A DNA stretch of 64,000 bases from Silanimonas sp. (GTDB lineage: Bacteria > Pseudomonadota > Gammaproteobacteria > Xanthomonadales > Xanthomonadaceae), in NCBI GenBank assembly GCA_026005095.1, contig BPKK01000005.1, forward strand, positions 62,001 to 126,000, read 5' to 3'. This document shows positions 47,092 through 55,032 of this stretch, one piece after another. The notes below the pieces were generated by a model. It had not been told where the DNA came from. It was given only the letters and a program-made list of their open reading frames with translations, and made no database searches. The translations under genes were made by a program, and so were the position numbers. How positions within the stretch are numbered: the stretch's first letter is position 1; each line of letters opens with the position of its first letter.

Positions 47092-47194
47092 GCCCGGGCC
47101 GGCCGGCGCGGCCCGAGCCAGGGCTCCGGGGGCCTTGTGGCATCATCGGCGGCCTTGCCGGCCGGGAGCGCCGGCGCCGGACCCCTTCCCTCGC

Positions 47195-47980
47195 ATGGCC
47201 CGCATCCTCGCAATCGCCAACCAGAAAGGCGGCGTCGGCAAGACCACGACGGCCGTGAACCTCGCCGCCGCCCTCGCCGCCACCCCGCGCCGCGTACTGC
47301 TGGTCGATCTCGACCCGCAGGGCAATGCCACCATGGCCTCGGGGGTGGACAAGCGCGAGCTTCAAGCCTCGATGTGCGAGGTGCTGCTGGGCGAGAGCAG
47401 CGCCGCGGCGGCCATCGTGCCGACGCAGGAAGGTTATGACCTGCTGCCCACCAACATCGATCTCACAGCAGCCGAGATCCGCCTGATGGACGCGCCGCAG
47501 CGCGAGCAGCGGCTGAAGAATGCCCTCGCCGAGGTACGCGGCCGCTACGACTACGTGCTGATCGACTGCCCGCCCTCGCTCTCCCTGCTCACCCTGAATG
47601 CCCTGGCGGCCGCCGATGGCGTGATCGTGCCGATGCAGTGCGAGTACTTCGCACTGGAAGGCCTCTCGGCCCTGCTCGAGACCATCGAGGCCCTGAAGCA
47701 GACGCTCAACCCGGCGCTCGAGATCGCCGGCATCGTCCGCACCATGTACGACGTGCGCAACAACCTCGCCAGCGCGGTGTCGAACGAGCTCACCCAGCAC
47801 TTCGGCGACAAGGTCTTCCGCTCCATCGTGCCGCGCAACGTGCGGCTGGCCGAGGCGCCCTCGCACGGCCGCAGCATCATCGGCTACGACCGCGCCTCAC
47901 GTGGCGGCATCGCCTATCTCGGCCTTGCCGGCGAGATCGTCCGCGGCGAGAAGAAATTGGTGAAGGAGGGAGCGCGATGA
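47195..47980 (+). CDS. parA: chromosome-partitioning ATPase ParA (Soj)
   Basis: A 261-residue ParA. The deviant Walker A box is KGGVGKTTTAVNLA (11-24), Walker A-prime is LLVDLDPQGNATMASGV, and Walker B is YVLIDCPPSLSLLTLNAL. It contains PRNVRLAEAPSHGRSIIGYD, a hallmark of chromosomal Soj-type ParA. It lies 103 bases after rsmG and overlaps parB by four bases (ATGA), the usual chromosomal par operon. Confidence 0.96.
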   Translation: MARILAIANQKGGVGKTTTAVNLAAALAATPRRVLLVDLDPQGNATMASGVDKRELQASMCEVLLGESSAAAAIVPTQEGYDLLPTNIDLTAAEIRLMDAPQREQRLKNALAEVRGRYDYVLIDCPPSLSLLTLNALAAADGVIVPMQCEYFALEGLSALLETIEALKQTLNPALEIAGIVRTMYDVRNNLASAVSNELTQHFGDKVFRSIVPRNVRLAEAPSHGRSIIGYDRASRGGIAYLGLAGEIVRGEKKLVKEGAR

Positions 47981-48876
47981 GCGGCAAGACGCGCGGCCTG
48001 GGCCGCGGCCTCGATGCCCTGCTGGGCACTGGCAACAAGGGGGCGAAGATCGAGGAGCCGGCCCCTGGCGACGTTTTGAAGACCCTGCCCATCGACCAGT
48101 TGCAGGCCGGCCGCTACCAGCCACGCCAGCATTTCGACGATGCCGCCCTCGAGGAACTCGCGGAATCGATCCGGGCCCAGGGCGTGATCCAGCCCATCCT
48201 CGTGCGCGCCATCGCCAAGGACCGCTACGAGATCATCGCCGGCGAGCGTCGCTGGCGTGCCGCCTCCCGCGCCGGCCTCGCCGAGGTGCCGGTAGTGCTG
48301 CGCAAGGTCGACGATCGCGCGGTGATCGCCATGGCCTTGATCGAGAACATCCAGCGCGAGGACCTGAATCCGCTGGAGGAGGCGCAGGCCCTGGCCCGCC
48401 TGATCGACGAGTTCGCGCTCACCCACCAGCAGGCCGCCGAGGCCGTGGGCCGCTCGCGCGCCGCGGTCTCCAACCTGCTGCGGCTGATGGAGCTGCCCGA
48501 GCCGGTGCGGACCCTGCTGGAAAACCGCCAGCTGGAGATGGGCCATGCCCGCGCCCTGCTCACCCTGGCGCCGCAGGCCGCAGTGGCACTCGCCCAGCAG
48601 GCCGCGGCCGAGGGCTGGTCGGTGCGCGAAGTGGAGCGCCGGGCGCAGGCGCTGGCCGCCGGCCAACTGCCCGCTTCGCCGACGGCGGCGAAGAAACCCG
48701 CCCGCCCCCGCGACGCCGATGTGGCGCGGCTGGAGCGCGAGCTTGGCGAGCTGCTCGGCACCCGGGTGGAGATCCAGGCCGGGCGCGGCGGCAAGGGCAA
48801 GCTGGTGCTGCACTACCACGGCCACGACACCCTCGACGGCCTGCTCGAGCGCCTGCGCGGCCCGGCCGCGCACTGA
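47977..48876 (+). CDS. parB: chromosome-partitioning protein ParB (Spo0J)
   Basis: A 299-residue ParB. After a short basic start (TRGLGRGLDALLG) it has the CTPase/nuclease-like ParB domain with GRYQPRQHFD and the GERRWRA motif, then the helix-turn-helix segment LTHQQAAEAVGRSRAAVSNLLRLMELP that reads parS, and a C-terminal dimerisation domain. A strong ribosome site (AAGGAGGG) precedes the ATG. No consensus parS sequence was recognised in the window. Confidence 0.96.
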   Translation: MSGKTRGLGRGLDALLGTGNKGAKIEEPAPGDVLKTLPIDQLQAGRYQPRQHFDDAALEELAESIRAQGVIQPILVRAIAKDRYEIIAGERRWRAASRAGLAEVPVVLRKVDDRAVIAMALIENIQREDLNPLEEAQALARLIDEFALTHQQAAEAVGRSRAAVSNLLRLMELPEPVRTLLENRQLEMGHARALLTLAPQAAVALAQQAAAEGWSVREVERRAQALAAGQLPASPTAAKKPARPRDADVARLERELGELLGTRVEIQAGRGGKGKLVLHYHGHDTLDGLLERLRGPAAH

Positions 48877-48940
48877 TCCATCCGCCTTCGTCCCACCACG
48901 CCGCACCAGGCTGCGCACCGTCCCGAGTCCACGCTCCGCC

Positions 48941-49672
48941 ATGCTCCCCGCACTTTCCGTCGTCGTGCCTGCCTTCAACGAAGCGGGCAATGTCGGTCGC
49001 CTGGTCGACGAGATCGCCGCCGTGCTACGCGGCCGCCTGCCCTTCGAGATGGTATTCGTTGATGACGCCTCCAAAGACGGCACGCTCGCCGAACTGCGCG
49101 AAGCGCAGCGTCGTCATCCGGAGTTGCGCGTGCTCTCGCACCAGCAGCAGGGCGGCCAGAGCCTGGCGCTGCGCACCGGGGTGAAGGCCGCCCGCGCGCC
49201 CTGGGTGGCCACCTTGGACGGCGACGGCCAGAACGATCCCGCCGACATCCCGAAACTGCTCGCCGAGCGCGAGCGCGCCGCCGCCGATGTGAAATGCCTC
49301 GCCGGCTGGCGTACCACCCGCCGCGACGATGCCGGCAAGCGCATCAGCTCGAAGATCGCCAATGCCGTGCGCTCGCGCCTGCTGGGCGATGCCACCCCGG
49401 ACACCGGCTGCGGGCTCAAGCTGTTCGAGCGCGAGGCCTTCCTCGAGCTGCCCTGGTTCGACCACATGCACCGCTACATCCCGGCACTGATGCAGCGTGC
49501 CGGCTGGAAGACCGTGAGCGTGCCGGTGAACCACCGCCCGCGCGGCGCCGGTGCCTCGAAGTACACCAATCTCGGGCGTCTCTTGGTGGCCTTCGCCGAC
49601 CTGCGCGGCGTGGCCTGGCTGATCCGCCGCAACCGCAGAAGCCCCGTGGTCGAGTACCCGCGAGAGGACTGA
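48941..49672 (+). CDS. family 2 glycosyltransferase, dolichyl-phosphate-mannose-synthase-like
   Basis: A 243-residue GT-A glycosyltransferase. It opens SVVVPAFNEAGNV, has the metal-binding LDGDGQNDPADIPKL (DxD region) and the PDTGCGLKLFEREAFL segment, and ends KYTNLGRLLVAFADL. This layout is that of polyprenyl-phosphate hexose synthases (DPM1/ArnC-like without the C-terminal membrane helices). It probably transfers a sugar to undecaprenyl phosphate. It is followed 4 bases later by a LAB_N membrane protein, a recurrent pairing. Confidence 0.85.
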   Translation: MLPALSVVVPAFNEAGNVGRLVDEIAAVLRGRLPFEMVFVDDASKDGTLAELREAQRRHPELRVLSHQQQGGQSLALRTGVKAARAPWVATLDGDGQNDPADIPKLLAERERAAADVKCLAGWRTTRRDDAGKRISSKIANAVRSRLLGDATPDTGCGLKLFEREAFLELPWFDHMHRYIPALMQRAGWKTVSVPVNHRPRGAGASKYTNLGRLLVAFADLRGVAWLIRRNRRSPVVEYPRED

Positions 49673-49676
49673 GCCG

Positions 49677-50054
49677 ATGATGAACCAGGAGATCGTCTGG
49701 CTTGAGTTCACCGGCCTGCACGTCACGCCCTGGAAACTGATCGGCTACACCGGCGCGCTGCTGTTCGGCAGCCGCTGGCTGGTGCAATTCATTGCCAGCC
49801 GCCGCGCCGGCCGGCCGGTGATCCCGCGCCTGTTCTGGTACATGAGTATCCTCGGCAGCTTCATGACCCTGAGCTACTTCCTGTTCTCGGCCAAGCAGGA
49901 CTCGGTCGGCGTGCTGCAGAACCTGTTCCCCGCCTTCACCGCCTGCTATAGCCTCTGGCTCGACATCCGCCATCGCGGCTGGAACCGCGACCGCGCCGGG
50001 CATGGCGAGATGCCCCCCGCCCCCGGGACCGGGGCACGAAACGGCCGGCCCTAG
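49677..50054 (+). CDS. lipid A biosynthesis N-terminal domain (LAB_N) membrane protein
   Basis: A 125-residue protein with three hydrophobic segments. It matches the LAB_N family (KLIGYTGALLFGSRWLVQFIASRRAGRPVIPRLFWYMSILGSFMTLSYFLFSAKQDSVGVLQNLFPAFTACYSLWLDI). It is not the catalytic LpxB domain. These short proteins often sit beside GT2 enzymes and ArnT/PMT-type transferases in lipid-linked sugar pathways. No PMT gene follows here. It starts with two adjacent ATG codons (49677 or 49680) and its end overlaps the VIT1-like gene on the other strand by four bases. Confidence 0.8.
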   Translation: MMNQEIVWLEFTGLHVTPWKLIGYTGALLFGSRWLVQFIASRRAGRPVIPRLFWYMSILGSFMTLSYFLFSAKQDSVGVLQNLFPAFTACYSLWLDIRHRGWNRDRAGHGEMPPAPGTGARNGRP

Positions 50055-50746
50055 ACGAAGCCACCGGCAAGCCGGCCAGCCAGCCAGGTGGCGGCCATCG
50101 CCAGACCGCCCCAGGCGAGCATGCGCCACGCCGCCCGCCACGGCGCTGCTCCGCCCAGGCCCGCCGCCAGTGCCCCCAGGCCCGCCAGCAGCAGCAGGCT
50201 GGATACGACCAGCACCGCCATGCGCTGCGCCTCGGGCGCCAGCAGGCAGGCCAGCAAGGCCAGCCCCGCCCCGGTGGCGAAGGCCATTGCCGAGGCCAGG
50301 GCCGCTTGTAGCGGGCGGGCGCGGGCGTGCTCGGTGATGCCGAGCTCGTCGCGGGCATGCGCCCCGAGTGCGTCGTGTGCGCTCAATGCCTCGGCCACGG
50401 CACGGGCCAGGGGTTCGGGCAGGCCGCGGGCCCGCTGCAAGGCGACCAACTCCTCCAACTCACCTGCCGGGTCCTCGGCCAGCTCGCGCCGCTCGCGCTG
50501 GAGATCGGCGGCCTCGGCATCGGCCTGCGAGCTCACCGAGACGTACTCGCCAGCCGCCATCGAGAATGCGCCGGCCACGGCGGCGGCGATGCCGGCGGTC
50601 AGCAGGGTGGGCAGCCCGCCCCCGGCCGCGGCGATGCCGAGCAGCAGGCTGGCGGTGGAGATCAGGCCATCGTTGGCGCCTAGCACCGCCGCCCGCAGCC
50701 AGCCGGCCCGACCGCTCCGGTGCCACTCGCGGTGATGCCCCCTCAC
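50051..50746 (-). CDS. VIT1/CCC1-family iron/manganese transporter
   Basis: A 231-residue membrane protein of the VIT1/CCC1 family. It opens with LRAAVLGANDGLISTASLLLG, the conserved first helix, then MAAGEYVSVSSQADAEAADLQRERRELAEDPAGEL, the acidic metal-binding stretch, and LSAHDALGAHARDELGI. These proteins move Fe(II) or Mn(II) out of the cytosol. The start is taken as GTG at 50746 because it overlaps the cytochrome b561 stop (GTGA) and gives the usual family length. Confidence 0.87.
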   Translation of the reverse strand: MRGHHREWHRSGRAGWLRAAVLGANDGLISTASLLLGIAAAGGGLPTLLTAGIAAAVAGAFSMAAGEYVSVSSQADAEAADLQRERRELAEDPAGELEELVALQRARGLPEPLARAVAEALSAHDALGAHARDELGITEHARARPLQAALASAMAFATGAGLALLACLLAPEAQRMAVLVVSSLLLLAGLGALAAGLGGAAPWRAAWRMLAWGGLAMAATWLAGRLAGGFV

Positions 50747-51288
50747 CACGGCCGCATCCAGGGCGCCATCCTCGGCAGGGTGTCGTCCCGACGCAGGTAG
50801 TGATGCATGAGCGCCGCCAGCACGTGCACGCCAATGAGCAGATAGCCGAGGCTGGCACCGGCTTCGTGCCACTCTTCGAGGGTATGGGCGAGCGCCGGGG
50901 AGGGGGCCACCAGCGGCGGCAGCACCAGCCCCCAGAACCGGATCGTCGCCCCTTCTGCGCTCAGCAGCAGCCAGCCCAGCAGGGGCATGACGAACAGGAA
51001 GCCGTAGAGCGCGAGGTGCCCGGCCGCCGCCGAGAGCCGCATCCACGACGCAGGTGTTGGGGTGATCGGCGGGACCGGCCCGCGCAGCCGCACCAGGACC
51101 CGCAGGACGAGCAGCAGCAGCAGACTGAGCCCGACAGAGAAATGCAAGGCCTTGGCAAGACTGCGTTCGGCGCTACCGCGCGGCAGAAGGCCGCGCAGCT
51201 CCATGGCGAGATAGACGACGAGCAAGAGGACGGCCATGCCCCAGTGCAGGGCGACCAGGCTGCGGGAGAAGCGGTTCGGGGCGGACAT
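50743..51288 (-). CDS. cytochrome b561-family protein
   Basis: A 181-residue four-helix membrane cytochrome b. It has ALHWGMAVLLLVVYLAMELRG with a heme-ligand histidine, KALHFSVGLSLLLLLVLRVLVRL, GHLALYGFLFVMPLLGWLLLSAEG and EWHEAGASLGYLLIGVHVLAALMHHYLRRDDTL, supplying further histidines. Such proteins (CybB/YodB type) pass electrons between quinone and periplasmic partners, possibly as superoxide:ubiquinone oxidoreductases. It overlaps the VIT1-like gene, so the two form an operon; its own upstream region is a 349-base gene-free stretch. Confidence 0.87.
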   Translation of the reverse strand: MSAPNRFSRSLVALHWGMAVLLLVVYLAMELRGLLPRGSAERSLAKALHFSVGLSLLLLLVLRVLVRLRGPVPPITPTPASWMRLSAAAGHLALYGFLFVMPLLGWLLLSAEGATIRFWGLVLPPLVAPSPALAHTLEEWHEAGASLGYLLIGVHVLAALMHHYLRRDDTLPRMAPWMRPW

Positions 51289-51637
51289 GGGCCTTCCTCG
51301 GGCAACGTGACGGGAACCAGGATTCCCAACATTCCACGATGTGGGCTGGGGCGAGCTCAAGGCAAAGGTGGAAACATTTCAACATCCGATCACTACCTGC
51401 AAGGTCCGGCACTAGGGGCACGGCGCACTGCAACGGCACACTCTAGCGCGCCCGCTGGGATGGGCTCGCCGGCAGCCTGCGCCGCACCGACTCGGCCGCC
51501 GGCACGCGGGAGACGTCCAGCCGCAGGCCAGCTTCAGCGACGGCCTGACAGGCCGCTGGGCCGTGACGGACAGGGTGCGCATGCTCGATCCGCCGAACCG
51601 CCCGCAGGGCGGCCAGCCCTGAGTTCGGCCACGGGTT
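51289..51637. other. 349-base intergenic stretch without a recognised gene
   Basis: Lies between the cytochrome b561 start and the orphan ParA stop, both on the minus strand. The half nearest b561 (about 51310-51420) is more AT-rich and probably holds its promoter. The other half has short open stretches in two plus-strand frames (for example one ending at the TGA near 51620) whose composition is gene-like, but no protein is recognised. It may contain a gene remnant. No convincing terminator was found. Confidence 0.5.
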
Positions 51638-52396
51638 TCAGGTCCAGTCCACCACCCCGAAAGCGTCGAGCAGTTCGTCGCAGACCACCGCCCACTCGTT
51701 CGCCACCGCGCTGTTGGCCACCGGCGCCCGCCACACCGGACGGCGCGCTGCCAGCGCGTCGGCCACGGCGATGGAGCGGCGCAGCCAGGGCGTGCGCACC
51801 GCGAACTGCTGCGAGAGCCGCGCCGCCGTCTGCGCATGCTGGCGGGCCCGCGGGTTCAGGGCGTTGATGACGAACTCGGCCGGAGCGAGGCCCGGGTTCA
51901 TGTGCTCGCCGATCGACACCGCCTCGGCAAGCAGCGAGGAGACGCCATCCACGGCATAGGCCTCGGGCTGCAGGGGCACCACGAGGCGCTGCGAGGCGGC
52001 GAGCGCGGCGGTGAGGCGAAGGCCGATCGCCGGCGCGGTATCGATGACGATGAAGCCGAAGGCTTTTGACAGCGACTTCAGGTGCCCGATGGCGTTGAAG
52101 GCCTGCGAGAGCTGGCCGCGATCGGTGGCATTGAGCGCCGGCGAGGCCGGAAGCACGGCGATGTTTGCCTCGAAGCCGGCCATGGGTACCGGCTCGCCCT
52201 CGGCGCTGAACAGACGCTCCGCGCCATCCGCCTTCAGCGCCCGCCCGCGGTCGGCCAGTGTGCCGGTGAGGTTGCCCTGGGCATCGAGATCCACCGCAAG
52301 CACCTTGTTGCCTCGTTCCGCGGCCCGGAAGGCGAGATGCGCGGCCAGCGAGGTCTTGCCCACGCCGCCCTTGTGGTTGGCCACCGTCACGATCAT
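51638..52396 (-). CDS. orphan ParA-family ATPase
   Basis: A 252-residue ParA/MinD-type ATPase with the deviant Walker A box KGGVGKTSLAAHLA (10-23), Walker A-prime LAVDLDAQGNLTG, and FIVIDTAPAIGLRL as the Walker B region. It has PLQPEAYAVDGVSSLL and ends DELLDAFGVVDWT. Unlike the parA at 47195-47980 it has no ParB partner beside it. Orphan ParAs often position other cargoes such as chemoreceptor arrays, flagella or plasmid-like elements. It is divergent from the carbonic anhydrase gene. Confidence 0.85.
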   Translation of the reverse strand: MIVTVANHKGGVGKTSLAAHLAFRAAERGNKVLAVDLDAQGNLTGTLADRGRALKADGAERLFSAEGEPVPMAGFEANIAVLPASPALNATDRGQLSQAFNAIGHLKSLSKAFGFIVIDTAPAIGLRLTAALAASQRLVVPLQPEAYAVDGVSSLLAEAVSIGEHMNPGLAPAEFVINALNPRARQHAQTAARLSQQFAVRTPWLRRSIAVADALAARRPVWRAPVANSAVANEWAVVCDELLDAFGVVDWT

Positions 52397-52472
52397 GCGC
52401 TCCCCCTTACACACCGGACCAGGAACGAAGTGTCGGTGCCGGCCGTGGGCGAGGCAACCGGCCCCGGCTCCG

Positions 52473-52478
52473 TACACT
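52473..52478 (+). promoter_or_regulatory. -10-like element of the gamma carbonic anhydrase gene
   Basis: TACACT lies 34 bases upstream of the ATG at 52507, in a short divergent region shared with the orphan ParA. The same hexamer precedes the BPSS1780-like gene (22876-22881, 40 bases from its ATG). No strong -35 is visible. Confidence 0.3.
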
Positions 52479-52506
52479 ATCGCCCCGTCCCTGCTCCGGT
52501 GATGCC

Positions 52507-53049
52507 ATGGCCATCCGCCCCTTCCGCGACACGTTCCCCGTACTCGGCCAGCGCTGCTACGTCGACGAGGCAGCACAGTTGATCGGCGATGTCGTGCTGG
52601 GCGACGACGCCTCGCTCTGGCCGGGCGTGGTGGTGCGTGGCGACGTCAACCACATCCGCATCGGCGCCCGCACCAATGTGCAGGACGGCACGATCATCCA
52701 CGTCACCCACGAGGGCCCCTACACCCGTCCGGGCGGTTTCCCCACCCTGATCGGCGATGACGTGACCATCGGCCACGCGGCCTGCATCCACGCCTGCACC
52801 ATCGAGGACGCCTGCCTGATCGGCATGAAGGCCCTGGTGCTCGACGGCGCGGTGGTACGCAAGCACGGCTTCGTCGGCGCCGGCGCGGTGGTGCCGCCGG
52901 GCAAGGTGGTGGAGAGCGGCGAGCTGTGGCTCGGCAACCCGGCCAAGCCGGTGCGGCGCTTGAGCGACCGCGAGATCGAGCAGCTCTACTACTCGGCGAA
53001 GCACTACGTGCGGCTCAAAGACCAGTACCTCGGCCTGCCGCCGGTCTGA
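52507..53049 (+). CDS. gamma-carbonic-anhydrase-family hexapeptide-repeat protein (YrdA-like)
   Basis: A 180-residue left-handed beta-helix protein built of hexapeptide repeats. The conserved segments are IGDVVLGDDASLWPGVVVRGDVNHIRIGARTNVQDGTIIHVTH and IGDDVTIGHAACIHACTIEDACLIGMKALVLDGAVV; the three zinc-ligand histidines of the gamma class are in HVTH and GHAACIH. Many bacterial YrdA-type proteins bind zinc but are weakly active or of unknown role, so carbonic anhydrase activity is not certain. It converges on aroE. Confidence 0.9.
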   Translation: MAIRPFRDTFPVLGQRCYVDEAAQLIGDVVLGDDASLWPGVVVRGDVNHIRIGARTNVQDGTIIHVTHEGPYTRPGGFPTLIGDDVTIGHAACIHACTIEDACLIGMKALVLDGAVVRKHGFVGAGAVVPPGKVVESGELWLGNPAKPVRRLSDREIEQLYYSAKHYVRLKDQYLGLPPV

Positions 53050-53067
53050 GCGGCCGACGTGCGCCGC

Positions 53068-53910
53068 TTACTCGGCGCTGTGCAGGGCCGGCCCCCGGGC
53101 ACGCAGCTCGGCATAGACCGGGTCGGTGTCGGGGCGCTGGCCATGCCAGAGGCGGAAGGCCTCGGCGGCCTGCTCCACCAGCATGCCAAGGCCGTCCAGC
53201 ACGGTCTCGCAGCCCTGTGCCCGGGCCCAGCTGAGGAAGGCGATGGCCGCCTCGCCGTAGCTCAGGTCCACTGCCAAGGTGCGCGCCGAGGCCAGGCTGG
53301 AGGGCAGGTCCATGCGGTCGCTGCCGCGGCCGGCCGAGGTGGCGTTCACCACCATGTCGAAGACACCGAGCTCGGGCAGGTCCTTCCAGTAGCGGGTATG
53401 CACCCGCCCCGGCTCGCCGAGCCGGTCGGAGAGCGCATCGGCGCGCTCCGGCGTGCGGTTGACGATCCACAGGCTGTCGATGCCGGCATCCAGCAGGGCC
53501 GGCGCCACGCCATGCGCGGCGCCGCCCGCGCCCAGCAGCAGCACCTTGCGCGCCCGCAGATCGAGGCGGTGACGTTCGGTGAGGTCGTGCACCAGGCCGG
53601 CGCCATCGGTGTTGTCACCATGCCAGCCGCCGGCGCCGCGGATCAGGGTGTTCACCGCCCCACAGCGCCGCGCCCGCGCCGAGAGCGTGGCACAGAGTGC
53701 CCGCGCCGCCGCCTTGTGCGGCAGGGTGATGTTGAGGCCCTCGCCGCCCTCGCGCTCGAAGGCCGCCACCGCTGCGGCGAAGCCTTCGGGCGGCACATCG
53801 ATCAGTTCGTAGCGCAGCGGAATACCGCACTGCTCGCCGAAGGCGGCATGGATGCGCGGCGAGAGCGAATGGGCGACGGGATGGCCGATCAGGGCATAGC
53901 GGGCGGTCAT
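53068..53910 (-). CDS. aroE: shikimate dehydrogenase AroE
   Basis: A 280-residue NADP-dependent enzyme that reduces 3-dehydroshikimate to shikimate in aromatic amino acid synthesis. It has the substrate site HSLSPRIH near residue 14, NITLPHK with the catalytic lysine near residue 67, HGDNTDG with the aspartate near residue 105, and [12 protein letters not shown] as the cofactor loop. The ATG at 53910 lies 14 bases after the hemB stop, so the two genes are probably co-transcribed. Confidence 0.95.
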   Translation of the reverse strand: MTARYALIGHPVAHSLSPRIHAAFGEQCGIPLRYELIDVPPEGFAAAVAAFEREGGEGLNITLPHKAAARALCATLSARARRCGAVNTLIRGAGGWHGDNTDGAGLVHDLTERHRLDLRARKVLLLGAGGAAHGVAPALLDAGIDSLWIVNRTPERADALSDRLGEPGRVHTRYWKDLPELGVFDMVVNATSAGRGSDRMDLPSSLASARTLAVDLSYGEAAIAFLSWARAQGCETVLDGLGMLVEQAAEAFRLWHGQRPDTDPVYAELRARGPALHSAE

Positions 53911-53924
53911 GGGCGCTCTCCTTC

Positions 53925-54983
<1,059 letters not shown>

Positions 54984-55032
54984 TCACATTCCCGCCTGCG
55001 CGGGCGCCGGAGACGGGACTACACTCGGGCGG

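Noticed and set aside
47092-48940. parS site near parAB
   Set aside because: No sequence near the consensus TGTTTCACGTGAAACA was recognised by eye in this region or elsewhere in the window.
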